A DNA stretch of 64,000 nt from Flavobacterium sp. ALD4 (GCF_002836475.1 NZ_PJBJ01000030.1:186001-250000); one strand, 5' to 3'; shown: positions 35,043 through 45,094, numbered from the stretch's first letter. Notes: generated by a model from the sequence alone, not told the origin. Numbers and translations are program-made.

Positions 35043-37961
35043 TTATTTTAAAGCGCGATACAAGATTTCAACTGGATGCAGCGCCTCTCTGCCAGTTCCA
35101 TCAGCAATCTGATGACGGCAACTAGTTCCTGAAGCAGAAATTAGAGTTGTTGTTTCTTCGGCCCTAATAGCCGGAAACAACACGAGCTCTCCAATATTCA
35201 TAGATATTTCATAATGTTCTTTTTCATATCCAAAAGAACCTGCCATCCCGCAACAACCACTTGGAATATTGAGAACGGAATAGTTTTTAGGTAATGACAA
35301 TATTTTTTTTAATGGTACTAAAGATGACAATGCCTTTTGGAAACAATGTCCGTGCATTCGAATACGTTCTTTTGAATCCGTAAAGGAACTGGCGGTGATG
35401 TTACCGGCTTCCATTTCGCTTGCTAAAAACTCCTCTATCAAAAAGGTCCGCGTCGCTATTTCCTTCGCTTTTATTTTTAATTCCCCGCGACACAAATCAG
35501 GATATTCATCTCTGAAACTTAAAATAGCAGAGGGCTCAATTCCAATCAACAACGAATCCTCCGGGATATGTTTACTGAAAGAAACAATATTCTGCTCAGC
35601 GATATCGCGAGCCTTTTTCACCATCCCTTTAGACAAATAGGTCCTTCCGCTAATTCCTATTTCCGCGACTACTACTTTATATCCTAGATGATTCAACAAT
35701 TTTACCGCCGTCTGACCAATACCGACATCATAATAATTCAGGAATTCATCATTATACAAATACACCGTTGGCTTATTAAAATTACCATATTGAGGATAGT
35801 TTTTCATCCATTTTGCGAAGGTAATTTTATGCATCATCGGTAGATTTCGCTGAGTGGCAAAACCAGTCATTTTCTTAACCAGAGTACCCACAAATCCTTT
35901 TGCAGAAAAATTGTAGACTCCCGGTATGCTTGCAAACAGTTTATTTATTACTGGCGTATTTCCAATTAATCTAGAACGGAATTTTATACCATTTTTATCA
36001 TGATACTGTTGTAGAGTTTCGGCTTTTAGCTTCGCCATATCTACATTTGACGGACATTCAGACTTACATCCCTTACAGCTTAAACACAAATCTAGTACTT
36101 CAAGCAAAGCTTCACTATCGAATTTATTTTGCTTATCTGAATTGGTTATTGTTTCACGAAGCATATTAGCTCGTGCGCGGGTGGTATGTTTCTCATTACG
36201 TGTTGCCATATAACTTGGACACATAGTACCACCACTTTTTTCAGTCTTTCTACAATCCCCTGATCCGTTACACATTTCTGCAGCACGCAGGATTCCATTA
36301 GTTTCCGAAAAATCAAAATAAGTATCCGGCATTGGTGTGTCCTGCCCTGCAGTATAACGCAACGAACTGTCCATAGGTGGCGTATCCACTATCTTGCCTG
36401 GATTAAAAACATTCCAGGGGTCCCAAGTATGCTTAACATCTTTAAAAATCTGGTAAATTTCTTCTCCCAGCATTAATGAAATGAATTCTCCTCTTAAACG
36501 ACCGTCGCCATGTTCTCCGCTTAATGATCCTTTATATTTTTTAACAAGATGGGCAATATCAGTAGCAATAATTCTGAAAAGCGCTGCTCCTTCTTTGGTT
36601 TTTAAATCAATGATAGGACGCAAGTGTAATTCACCAGTTGCAGCATGTGCATAATGCACACAATTCAGATTGCGTTCTTTTAAAATCACATTGAAGTCTT
36701 CGATAAAACCCGGTAAATCGTTTACATCCACTGCCGTATCTTCTATAACAGCAACTGCCTTAGCATCGCCTGGTATATTCGACAACAATCCCAATCCTGC
36801 TTTTCGCAGTGTCCAAACCTTGTTGGTATCTTCTCCAAAAACTATTGGAAAATGATGCCCCAGATTTTTTGCCCGCAATTGAGCTTCCATTTTTTCGGCT
36901 ATCTCCAGAATTTCTTCTTTAGAATCACGCAAAAATTCAACCACCAAAATCGCTTTGGGATCTCCTTGTACAAAGAATCGGTTTTTGTTTTGTTCTATAT
37001 TTTCTTTGGTACAATCCAGTATATAATGATCTATCAGCTCCACACTGTCTGGATTGAACTGCAAAGCCTCCAAATTTGCTTTCAGCGATTCATTTATGCT
37101 ATCACAATGCACGCACACCAAGCCTGCAAAAGGCTTTAATGCATCGACTAAATTCAATTTTATTTCGGTAGAGAAAAACAAGGTCCCTTCCGACCCTGCA
37201 ATTAATTTACAGAAATTAAACTTTTGTTCAAAATCACCAAATGGTTTGCTATCGGCTAATAAATCCAGTGCATATCCCGTATTACGACGTGGAATCGATT
37301 TTTTAGGATAATTTTCATCAAATAAATCTCTGTTCGTTTGATTTGACAAAATAGTTTTCGCCTGAAGGTAAATATTTTGCTCCAGTTCGCTTACCACGTT
37401 TACTCCATTGCATTTGGCTTCAAACTCTTCATTGGTTAATGCTCCGAATACAACTTCGTTACCATCAGCCAAGAACCCTTTTATTTCTAACAAATGCTCT
37501 CTCGTTGACCCATAAATCACGGAACGAGCACCACAAGCATTGTTACCCACCATTCCGCCAATCATGCAACGATTACTGGTAGAGGTCTCTGGTCCAAAAA
37601 ATAATTGATATGGTTTTAAATGCAAGTTCAACTCATCCCGAATCACCCCTGGTTGTACCCAAGCTGTTTTATTAGCTTTGTCCACCGATAGAATTTGGGA
37701 GAAATCTTGAGAAATATCTACTATTATTCCCCCTCCTACAACCTGACCTGCTAGTGAAGTACCGGCGGCTCTAGGAATGACGCTAGTTTTATGATCTCTG
37801 GCAAATTGGATTATCTTCTGAATATCTTGTTTAGTTGACGGTATTGCCACAGCTAGCGGCATTTCTCGATAAGCACTGGCATCCGTAGCATAAAGTGTAC
37901 GCATTGTCTCATCAAAAAATAATTTTCCTTCTATTTGATCGGCTAAACCTTGAAGATTCAT
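35043..37961 (-). CDS. FAD-binding and Fe-S oxidoreductase, D-lactate/glycolate dehydrogenase-like
   Basis: A 972-residue fused enzyme. The N-terminal part (about 30-240) is a PCMH-type FAD-binding domain (VIPRAAGTSLAGQVVGGGII, MIGGMVGNNACGARS). Next is the FAD-oxidase C domain (to about 540; HYAHAATGELHLRP, SGEHGDGRLRGEF). Then come 4Fe-4S ligands (CLSCKGCKSECPSNVD plus an earlier CNGSGDCRK) and a C-terminal cysteine-rich domain ending in GCCGMAGSFGYEKEHY. This layout fits DLD/GlcD-type dehydrogenases that pass electrons from a 2-hydroxyacid to the quinone pool. Substrate is inferred only. It is 42 bp downstream of the serA fusion gene. Confidence 0.9.
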   Translation of the reverse strand: MNLQGLADQIEGKLFFDETMRTLYATDASAYREMPLAVAIPSTKQDIQKIIQFARDHKTSVIPRAAGTSLAGQVVGGGIIVDISQDFSQILSVDKANKTAWVQPGVIRDELNLHLKPYQLFFGPETSTSNRCMIGGMVGNNACGARSVIYGSTREHLLEIKGFLADGNEVVFGALTNEEFEAKCNGVNVVSELEQNIYLQAKTILSNQTNRDLFDENYPKKSIPRRNTGYALDLLADSKPFGDFEQKFNFCKLIAGSEGTLFFSTEIKLNLVDALKPFAGLVCVHCDSINESLKANLEALQFNPDSVELIDHYILDCTKENIEQNKNRFFVQGDPKAILVVEFLRDSKEEILEIAEKMEAQLRAKNLGHHFPIVFGEDTNKVWTLRKAGLGLLSNIPGDAKAVAVIEDTAVDVNDLPGFIEDFNVILKERNLNCVHYAHAATGELHLRPIIDLKTKEGAALFRIIATDIAHLVKKYKGSLSGEHGDGRLRGEFISLMLGEEIYQIFKDVKHTWDPWNVFNPGKIVDTPPMDSSLRYTAGQDTPMPDTYFDFSETNGILRAAEMCNGSGDCRKTEKSGGTMCPSYMATRNEKHTTRARANMLRETITNSDKQNKFDSEALLEVLDLCLSCKGCKSECPSNVDMAKLKAETLQQYHDKNGIKFRSRLIGNTPVINKLFASIPGVYNFSAKGFVGTLVKKMTGFATQRNLPMMHKITFAKWMKNYPQYGNFNKPTVYLYNDEFLNYYDVGIGQTAVKLLNHLGYKVVVAEIGISGRTYLSKGMVKKARDIAEQNIVSFSKHIPEDSLLIGIEPSAILSFRDEYPDLCRGELKIKAKEIATRTFLIEEFLASEMEAGNITASSFTDSKERIRMHGHCFQKALSSLVPLKKILSLPKNYSVLNIPSGCCGMAGSFGYEKEHYEISMNIGELVLFPAIRAEETTTLISASGTSCRHQIADGTGREALHPVEILYRALK

Positions 37962-38003
37962 TATTGTGTTTTTTTTTTAGTTTATAATTACTTACATCAT
38001 GGA

Positions 38004-39899
38004 TTAATACAAAATTCTGTATTTGATGGTATTAGGAATTTCTTTTAATTTTTTCTCTAATTCTGGATTGTAAATATCATCAATATCGGTAATTACATAT
38101 CCCAGTTGTTCATTTGTTTTTAAGTACTGCCCTAAAATATTACTATCCGCATCAGTGAGTATCGTGTTTATTTGCACTAAAATACCTTTCACATTTTCGT
38201 GGATATGCATAATACGATGCGCACTTTCAAATTCCGGCAATTGGATTTCAGGAAGATTAACACTACCATAGGTAGTTCCAGTATTGATATAATTTATAAT
38301 TTTGCGGGAAACGAAATGTGCAATATCAACCTGTGCTTCCTCGGTGCTCCCCCCAATGTGCGGTGTCAAAATCACGTTAGGCATGCCACACAATTCAGAT
38401 ACAAAAGGCTCATCGTTGCTTTTTGGCTCTTCAGGAAAAACATCAACGGCAGCACCTTTTATTTTTCCGTTTTTCAAGTTAGCTAGTAAAGCACTAATAT
38501 CTACCACATGACCTCTTGAAAGGTTTAAAAAGATTACTCCATCCTTCATGTTTTCGAAGGCTTGGGCATCGATTATATTTTCATTACTCTTTCTACCGTC
38601 TACATGTAAGCTAACCACATCCGACAAAGAAAGTAATTCTTTCAAAGAGGAACATTTCTTAGCATTTCCTAAGGCTAATTTATCAACAACATCATAAAAA
38701 TACACCTTCATCCCTAAGGCTTCGGCTATGATTGAAAATTGAGACCCAATACTTCCGTACCCTACTATCCCAAGCTTTTTTCCTCTAAGCTCCACACTGT
38801 TATTAGCCGACTTGTCCCAAATTCCTTTGTGCATTTTATTGCTTTTCTCAAAAGTATCACGAACCAACATGATCATTTCCCCTAAAGCTAACTCTACCAC
38901 AGAACGTGTGTTGCTATACGGAGCATTAAAAACCGCAATCCCCCTTTCACTACACTCTGGCAAATTCACCTGATTTGTTCCTATACAGAAAGTTCCAATC
39001 GCGTGAAGCTTAGTTGCCTTATCAAGTACTTTCTTTGAGATTTGTGTTTTTGAACGAATCCCTAATATGGAAACATCCTTTATTTTTTTACACAGTTCTT
39101 CTTCAGACAAAGACCCTTTCACCGTTTCAACATTGTACCCTTCTTTTGCAAAAGCGCTAACCGCATCTGAATGAATGTTTTCTAACAACAACACATTAAT
39201 TCTATTTTTAGGATAGGAAACAGATGCTTTGTACGACAAATCATATAGAATTTCGTCTAATGAAGGTGAAATTCGATCCGCATTATCTACCCCTATTTGT
39301 CGACTCTCCCCTTCGGCAAAAGCATAAAATTTAGAAACCGCTCCACCTTGCAGCCGTTCATAATCTGTATATCCATCGCCAATCATAAAAATATCCCCCA
39401 CCAAGTTAAGCGACTTTATTTTTAAAACTCTACCTTGATTTTCGCATAATTCATCTTCCTCATCAAAACCAATAATATTTCCTTCATGATCAAACTTAAA
39501 GGTATTAGCTAAAACCTGTTCTGGCTTTATACCATACTCTTGAACAATGGGGATAATAATTTCTTTAAACCCATTTGAAATAATATAGATATTATGAGCA
39601 TTTTGTTTAAAAAAAGCTCTATTCCGAACTACTGATGGCGAAACCCTATTTTTCAAAGTATCAATTAATTCCCTAAGATGATCCCTGTTCCCCTGAAGTA
39701 ATCCTATCCGCTCTGTCAATGACTCCTTCAAAGATAATTCCCCTTCAATCCCTAAATCGGTCAACCGCTGAATTTCAGCTAGAACATGCTTCCTCGTGCT
39801 ATTGTTTGCATAAATGATTTCACATAAAACATCAAGCGCTTCTACTTGAATAAAAGTGCTGTCAAAATCAAAAATAAAAGTTTCTTGTTTATCAATCAT
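38004..39899 (-). CDS. serA: Fused phosphoserine phosphatase-like and 3-phosphoglycerate dehydrogenase
   Basis: A 631-residue two-enzyme protein. Residues 1-215 are a HAD phosphatase of the SerB type: catalytic FDFDSTFIQVEALD at the start and GDGYTDYE near 173. Residues about 230-545 are a D-3-phosphoglycerate dehydrogenase: IGTFCIGTNQVNL, NAD motif GIVGYGSIGSQF, SRGHVVDI with the catalytic Arg, and LTPHIGGST with the catalytic His. Residues about 555-631 form an ACT domain (RIMHIHENVKGILVQINTIL) for serine feedback. The fusion would combine steps 1 and 3 of serine synthesis. Whether the phosphatase half acts on phosphoserine is inferred. Confidence 0.9.
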   Translation of the reverse strand: MIDKQETFIFDFDSTFIQVEALDVLCEIIYANNSTRKHVLAEIQRLTDLGIEGELSLKESLTERIGLLQGNRDHLRELIDTLKNRVSPSVVRNRAFFKQNAHNIYIISNGFKEIIIPIVQEYGIKPEQVLANTFKFDHEGNIIGFDEEDELCENQGRVLKIKSLNLVGDIFMIGDGYTDYERLQGGAVSKFYAFAEGESRQIGVDNADRISPSLDEILYDLSYKASVSYPKNRINVLLLENIHSDAVSAFAKEGYNVETVKGSLSEEELCKKIKDVSILGIRSKTQISKKVLDKATKLHAIGTFCIGTNQVNLPECSERGIAVFNAPYSNTRSVVELALGEMIMLVRDTFEKSNKMHKGIWDKSANNSVELRGKKLGIVGYGSIGSQFSIIAEALGMKVYFYDVVDKLALGNAKKCSSLKELLSLSDVVSLHVDGRKSNENIIDAQAFENMKDGVIFLNLSRGHVVDISALLANLKNGKIKGAAVDVFPEEPKSNDEPFVSELCGMPNVILTPHIGGSTEEAQVDIAHFVSRKIINYINTGTTYGSVNLPEIQLPEFESAHRIMHIHENVKGILVQINTILTDADSNILGQYLKTNEQLGYVITDIDDIYNPELEKKLKEIPNTIKYRILY

Positions 39900-40056
39900 T
39901 GCGTGTGTTGCTATAGTTGTTTTGTTAATTCTCTGTCACGTTGAAATCTGACTTCATCGCGTTTCACAATGCAAATAGAACCAATCTATATTAAAAAAGC
40001 CCTCTTAATTTAATAAGAAAGCTCAATTTTATCATTTTAACAATAAAAGTCCCTAA

Positions 40057-40872
40057 TTAATTAATACTTTGCAACTTTACATCCGTACTTTCGAATATTT
40101 TATCTGCAGAAGCAGCGATAAATCCTTGATACAACTCTCCATTTTCCATTGGGTAACGAAGTGCGAACTCATAATAACAAGAAGGAATTTCTTTTGCCTC
40201 TTCATTAAAGTTAATCATACACAAATCAGCCAAAGTACTGGATTGTTCTAATAATTGCTCTGGAGTTCCTTTTATTTCGCCGCCAGAACCATTCATTTTC
40301 CAATTATTTTCTTTCAAATAAGCATTTAACTCTTCTAAGTTTTTGAAGTTTGTCAAAACATTTACATTAATCGTAAAATGATTTGCCCTAAAACCGTATA
40401 CATACATCCAAGCTGCATATTCAGACTCTTCTAACAGAGATAGGTAAGTATCATATGAATTTGAACTCCATACCGCACCGCTTAAAACTAGATCTTCCTT
40501 TTCAAAAACGCTTTGATCACAAGTATCCAGCAGGACTGTTACCGACTTTTGCAAATCCTCGGAGCATTTTTCCAATTCTAACTCTGAAATAAAAATTCTT
40601 GGAGCAGTTGCATCTGTAACATGTTCATAATGCTTAGCGTACAATTTTTTTGATTCGAAAAAGTATTCTCCTTTGGCAACATAACCTGCTTTTACAAATG
40701 GCTTTTCCAATACCGCGATATTCACCCGTTCATCATTATAGGTTCTGATGGCAATATGGTCATTTTCAATTTTTTCGCCACTTTGCTCCAGCAAAGCATG
40801 AATTTTTTTGGCTGAAGGAGTTATTTTTTTATACTGCTCCCATAATTTTGACAGTAAAAGATCTTTATTCAT
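40057..40872 (-). CDS. DUF1338 family protein (2-oxoadipate dioxygenase-like)
   Basis: A 271-residue protein with start at MNKDLLLSKLWEQYKKITP (40872). The region HIAIRTYNDERVNIAVLEKP, the central RANHFTINVNVLTNF, and the late SCYYEFALRYP with GELYQGFI match DUF1338. Characterised members are iron-dependent 2-oxoadipate dioxygenases (decarboxylases) with a VOC-like fold; the histidines of HIAIRTY and NHFTIN plus the glutamate of YYEFA are plausible ligands. It is much shorter than HglS-type enzymes (about 450), so the reaction may differ. It is 156 bp from serA and divergent from the Lrp gene. Confidence 0.85.
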   Translation of the reverse strand: MNKDLLLSKLWEQYKKITPSAKKIHALLEQSGEKIENDHIAIRTYNDERVNIAVLEKPFVKAGYVAKGEYFFESKKLYAKHYEHVTDATAPRIFISELELEKCSEDLQKSVTVLLDTCDQSVFEKEDLVLSGAVWSSNSYDTYLSLLEESEYAAWMYVYGFRANHFTINVNVLTNFKNLEELNAYLKENNWKMNGSGGEIKGTPEQLLEQSSTLADLCMINFNEEAKEIPSCYYEFALRYPMENGELYQGFIAASADKIFESTDVKLQSIN

Positions 40873-41153
40873 TACGGTAATGTTGATTAGTAAATATGAC
40901 ACAAATATACATCGTAAATAATTAAATTATCACTATAAATATTATATTAAAAATTTTATGACACTAATGCCTAATTAAAATGTAAATTTGACATTATTTA
41001 ATTGTAAGTCTCTGCGATTTATAATCAAAAAGACTTTTTAACCTATTTACGCACCATAGACTACCAATAAAACAGATCAGTTTAATCCCTATAATAAGTT
41101 CATTTGAAGTCAAAAAAAATAGTTTTTTCCATTTTTAAGAAAACAAAGAAATC

Positions 41154-41627
41154 ATGTCCAAATATAGAAACAGCGAAAACATTGACTACATCAATCAAGA
41201 AATCATCAAAATGCTAAGTATTGATGGACGCATGGCGTACTCAGAAATCGCTAAGGAATTAAAAATATCAAACTCTTTAGTGCATCAACGTATAAAAAAA
41301 TTACAAGATACCGGGATTATAAGCGGATTTTCAATACAGCTCAACGCCAAAGAAATTGGGTACGAAACGATTACTTATACGGGAGTGGCTACCAAAGAAG
41401 CACGGTTTGCCTATTCTATTGCTGAACATCTCAAAGAGATTCCCGAGGTTGTGGAATGTCATTTTGTCTCGGGTAAATATGCCCTGTTTTTAAAAATTGT
41501 GGCGGTAAACAACGAAGAGTTTCGAAAAGTGCTTTATGAAAAAATCCACAACATTGAAGGCGTGGGAAGCACTGACTCTTTTATTTCATTCGGGTCTGCC
41601 TTTCAGAAAAACATCTCTTTATTATAA
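41154..41627 (+). CDS. Lrp/AsnC family transcriptional regulator
   Basis: A 157-residue regulator with an N-terminal helix-turn-helix (MLSIDGRMAYSEIAKELKIS, NSLVHQRIKKLQDTGIISGF) and a C-terminal RAM ligand-binding domain (VVECHFVSGKYALFLKIVAV, VGSTDSFISFGSA). It probably senses an amino acid. It ends 8 bp from the converging pterin dehydratase gene and is divergent from the DUF1338 gene, both linked to amino-acid metabolism, so either could be a target; this is inference. Confidence 0.92.
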   Translation: MSKYRNSENIDYINQEIIKMLSIDGRMAYSEIAKELKISNSLVHQRIKKLQDTGIISGFSIQLNAKEIGYETITYTGVATKEARFAYSIAEHLKEIPEVVECHFVSGKYALFLKIVAVNNEEFRKVLYEKIHNIEGVGSTDSFISFGSAFQKNISLL

Positions 41628-41635
41628 ATCATGCT

Positions 41636-41914
41636 TTAAAACAGATTATCAATAGCTTTTGCCAAATTAAAATCCTTGTCAGTTAAACCGTTTGCATCAT
41701 GAGTTGACAGTCGAATATTAACCTTATTATAAACATTGAAAAGTTCAGGATGGTGACCCTGTTTCTCGGCTAAAAGACCCACTTGCACTATAAAACCGAG
41801 CGCCTCACTAAAATTCTTGAAAACAAGTTTCTTTTCAATTCCGTTATCATTAAATTTCCAGTCCTTTAAATCTTTTAATATTGGCTGAGCAGTTATTTCA
41901 TTGTAGATATTCAT
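41636..41914 (-). CDS. Pterin-4a-carbinolamine dehydratase
   Basis: A 92-residue protein that dehydrates 4a-hydroxytetrahydrobiopterin, the by-product of aromatic amino-acid hydroxylases. The active-site motif KQGHHPELFNVYNKV holds the two histidines of the family, and the final STHDANGLTDKDFNLAKAID segment is typical. Its natural partner, the phenylalanine-type hydroxylase, is encoded at 15.2 kb, so the two are not linked in one operon here. It converges with the Lrp gene. Confidence 0.93.
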   Translation of the reverse strand: MNIYNEITAQPILKDLKDWKFNDNGIEKKLVFKNFSEALGFIVQVGLLAEKQGHHPELFNVYNKVNIRLSTHDANGLTDKDFNLAKAIDNLF

Positions 41915-42010
41915 AATTTCTGTTTTTTTTAAAGTTAGTTAAAATTTGATTAATTGCTTTGCGATTTAACTTAATATATTAATTTAGACAAATAATAATT
42001 TTTCGACCTA

Positions 42011-43159
42011 TTGAGCTCTCCTTTTTCCTTCCAAATTTATTCTTCCGTTAAAAACATTCCTTCAGGTTGGGACTCTTTGGCGGCAAACAATCTATTTCTA
42101 TCCCGTGATTATTTAGAAGTATTAGCTATTTCCGCTCCAAAAAATATACAATGCCATTTTATTGGACTGTTTCTTAATGAGGAAGTAGTCGGTATAGCAG
42201 TTTCACAGTATATTAATTTAAGAGAGGTAAACTCCTTTGGAGAAAGAGACCACTGTGTGAAAACTATCGTTCGTGACTTTGTTTTTAAAAATTTCAGCTC
42301 TAATGTACTAGTGATTGGTAACAATATGCTGACCGGACAAAACGGATGTTGTTTCAGCACAAAATTACCTGCCTCGGAAGGGTTGGTTTTATTGAAAGAA
42401 GCAACCGATGAGTTAAAAACTAATTTGCGTGCAAAAGGCGCAAAAATACACCTTACGATCTTTAAAGACTTTTCTGAAGAGGGAGCTCAACATTTTAACA
42501 TTCCAGAGTTTAAATCGTTTTTTCAGTTTAAAACGCAACCTAATATGATTTTTCAGATTAGGGACTCGTGGCATACCTTTGACAACTATATTGCAGCTAA
42601 AACTAAAAAGTATCGAGACCAATACAAAAGGGCTCGAAAAAAAGCAGAAGGAATTTCGAAAAGAAAGTTATCTCTCGAAGAAATCACGAATTACAATTCA
42701 AGAATATATCAACTGTATATGAATGTAGCCAAAAACGCTCCGTTCAACACCTTCTATCTTGCAGAAAATCATTTTAAAACTTTAAAAACAGTATTAAAAG
42801 ACAAATTTCTTTTTTACGGTTACTTTATCGGCGATGAACTAATTGGATTCAACACGCTGATAAAAAACGGGACTGACATTGATACCTATTTCCTAGGCTA
42901 TGACGAAATCCATCAACGGGAAAAAATGTTATATCTGAACATGCTCTACGACATGATTGGTTTTTCAATTAACAAAAGATACGTCCGTATTATTTTTGCC
43001 AGAACAGCTTTAGAGATTAAAAGTTCTGTGGGAGCGAAACCTGTTGATATGTTTGGAATGATGCATCATAGCAACCCTTTTATAAACCTGTTTGTATCAA
43101 AAACTTTTCGCTATTTTGAACCTAAAATGGAATGGAAGGAACGCAATCCCTTTAAATAA
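42011..43159 (+). CDS. GNAT-fold protein, BioF2/FemAB-like
   Basis: A 382-residue protein with two acetyltransferase-like halves. Visible are the LFLSRDYLEVLA start block, then SWHTFDNYIAAKTKKYRDQY with KRARKKA, and the C-terminal core FYGYFIGDELIGFNTLIKNG and YFLGYD. This is the layout of the FemAB/BioF2-like group used for peptidoglycan or polysaccharide modification. The start is TTG at 42011: an in-frame stop lies close upstream and no ATG precedes the conserved part. The substrate is unknown. It converges with the lipid kinase gene with only 3 bp between the stops. Confidence 0.75.
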   Translation: MSSPFSFQIYSSVKNIPSGWDSLAANNLFLSRDYLEVLAISAPKNIQCHFIGLFLNEEVVGIAVSQYINLREVNSFGERDHCVKTIVRDFVFKNFSSNVLVIGNNMLTGQNGCCFSTKLPASEGLVLLKEATDELKTNLRAKGAKIHLTIFKDFSEEGAQHFNIPEFKSFFQFKTQPNMIFQIRDSWHTFDNYIAAKTKKYRDQYKRARKKAEGISKRKLSLEEITNYNSRIYQLYMNVAKNAPFNTFYLAENHFKTLKTVLKDKFLFYGYFIGDELIGFNTLIKNGTDIDTYFLGYDEIHQREKMLYLNMLYDMIGFSINKRYVRIIFARTALEIKSSVGAKPVDMFGMMHHSNPFINLFVSKTFRYFEPKMEWKERNPFK

Positions 43160-43162
43160 AAA

Positions 43163-44035
43163 CTATATCGGAATAGCAACTTTTAACTTGTGAGGAGAAA
43201 TGGCTACGTTCAGCTCTGTTTCTCTGCCACAATATTCCCCATCAATTTGAAAACTTACCGGTGAATGTAATTTTATATTTGCCCTATCAGTTGAAATGAT
43301 TTCTACATCCCCGGATTCTATTGGTATATTACCGGTAATAATTTTAGCAAAAATGGTTAAATCCAGACTTTTCAAAACTACCAATTCAAACTTTCCATCA
43401 TCCATTATTCCATCAGGGTTAATAACCACTCCTGTTCCGTATTTTTTAGAATTTGCTATAACTATCATTTGCGCTACGCGTTCAACAGTTTGACCATTAG
43501 CAGTGATTATTGCAGTGAACGGCTCTTCTATGTCAACCAGAGTATTAAAAACTTGCAAAGCATACCCCCATTTACCATGTATGGCACTACTCTCATAGTT
43601 TTTTATGAGCTCTGCGTTTAACCCCAAATCACTCAGGTGTAAACTTGTCTTGCCATTTATGACTATCATATCCATTTCCGTAAATGCATTATGAAACGCT
43701 ATTGACAGGCTTTCCTCCAGTTGCTTAGGAATATTTAAATCTGTTGCCAAGCCATTAGCGGAGCCAGCAGGTATTATTCCAAAAATAACATCTACATTTT
43801 CCAATGCTTCAGCTACAAATTTTATAGTCCCGTCTCCTCCGGCTATGATTACTCTTTCCGGTTTTAATGAATCATACAACACCTTTATTTTAGAAATATC
43901 ATCAATCCCTGTAGTTTTATACAGCGCCAAATTCAGTCCTTTCTTTTCTGCAAAAAGGAAAGTTGCTTCAATAATTTCTGATTTGTCAATCCCACCCGCC
44001 ACAGGATTCACAATCAACAGGATATTCTTTTTCAA
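43163..44035 (-). CDS. Diacylglycerol kinase family lipid kinase (YegS/DgkB-like)
   Basis: A 290-residue cytoplasmic or membrane-associated kinase with the DAGK catalytic domain: NILLIVNPVAGGIDKSE (4-20), the nucleotide motif IIAGGDGTIKFVAEAL, FGIIPAGSANGLATDLNI and the C-terminal SPVSFQIDGEYCGRETELN block. It phosphorylates a lipid hydroxyl such as diacylglycerol. It is divergent from an App1-type phosphatase gene, with starts 66 bp apart, so the two are likely regulated from the same intergenic region and may catalyse opposite reactions. Confidence 0.92.
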   Translation of the reverse strand: MKKNILLIVNPVAGGIDKSEIIEATFLFAEKKGLNLALYKTTGIDDISKIKVLYDSLKPERVIIAGGDGTIKFVAEALENVDVIFGIIPAGSANGLATDLNIPKQLEESLSIAFHNAFTEMDMIVINGKTSLHLSDLGLNAELIKNYESSAIHGKWGYALQVFNTLVDIEEPFTAIITANGQTVERVAQMIVIANSKKYGTGVVINPDGIMDDGKFELVVLKSLDLTIFAKIITGNIPIESGDVEIISTDRANIKLHSPVSFQIDGEYCGRETELNVAISPHKLKVAIPI

Positions 44036-44100
44036 GGTTTTATTTCTTTTATTGGGTAAAAATAATTAATTTTCACTAGACTTCAAAAGTAGTAAACAAA

Positions 44101-45069
44101 ATGAGACCTATCTTAAAATTATATCGTGGTTATGCAAATGAGCAAGAACTGATTGTGATGGGACATGTTTTTAAACCTACAAAAAAAAAGGAATACGATT
44201 TTCTTTCAAAAAATTTAAAAAACGCACGGTCAGTAATCGGATTGTTTCGGATTAAAACACAAGCAAATGCCGACGTTTACTTAGTTCATAACAATCTAAA
44301 AATACATACAAAAACATTAAATGATGGTTATTTTAAATTTTGCATCCCTTTAGATCAATGTAACGATTATGGCTGGATCGATTATGAAGTAAGTACCATT
44401 TATAAGAATGAAACTATAGTAACTAAAGAAAGTTATATACGGCCTAGGATGGGCAATTTAGGGATCATATCTGATATTGATGATACATTTTTGGTTTCGT
44501 ATACCCTTAACCCATTTAAAAAATTATACCATCTCTTATTTAGAAATGTCAACTCAAGAAAAGTTTTTGAAGATGTAGTCCCGCATTTCCAAGCTTTAAG
44601 CTCTTCAGGCAGAGCCAATGTAGGAGAACTAAATGCTTTTTTTTACGTCTCCAGCAGTGAGTGGAATCTATATCGATTTCTTGTGCTGTTTACCGAAATC
44701 CACAAATTACCCAAAGCTGTTTTACTGTTGAAAGACATTAAAACAAGTCTGTTGAATTTCTTATGGTCAGGAAGAGGAGGCCACAACCACAAGTTTGACA
44801 AAATAAAACACATTTTAGAATTCTATCCTAGTTTAAAGTATGTCTTGATTGGAGATGATTCTCAACATGATCCTTTTTTATATGAAGCCATAAGCAAGAT
44901 TTTCCCTATGACTGTGAAAGCGGTTTATATACGGCAAACCGGAAAATATAAAAAAGGCAAGGTAACTAAAGTGCTGGAAAACCTAGAAACTTTGGATATT
45001 TCAGTTTGCTATTTCAAAAATAGTGCACAAGCAATCTCACACTCTAAGAAGGTAGGTCTGATTTCTTAA
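44101..45069 (+). CDS. App1-type phosphatidate phosphatase domain protein
   Basis: A 322-residue protein. The N-terminal part (about 1-115) is beta-rich. A HAD-like phosphatase domain with the DxDxT motif follows in GIISDIDDTFLVSYT (about 121-135), then FYVSSSEWNLYRFL (motif II serine) and LIGDDSQHDPFLYEA (acidic motif). This is the pattern of DUF2183/App1 family proteins, whose yeast member dephosphorylates phosphatidate to diacylglycerol. The divergent neighbour encodes a diacylglycerol kinase-like enzyme, which supports a lipid role. Direct activity is inferred. Confidence 0.88.
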   Translation: MRPILKLYRGYANEQELIVMGHVFKPTKKKEYDFLSKNLKNARSVIGLFRIKTQANADVYLVHNNLKIHTKTLNDGYFKFCIPLDQCNDYGWIDYEVSTIYKNETIVTKESYIRPRMGNLGIISDIDDTFLVSYTLNPFKKLYHLLFRNVNSRKVFEDVVPHFQALSSSGRANVGELNAFFYVSSSEWNLYRFLVLFTEIHKLPKAVLLLKDIKTSLLNFLWSGRGGHNHKFDKIKHILEFYPSLKYVLIGDDSQHDPFLYEAISKIFPMTVKAVYIRQTGKYKKGKVTKVLENLETLDISVCYFKNSAQAISHSKKVGLIS

Positions 45070-45094
45070 AAATTTTTGCACAATTCAAGGATGC

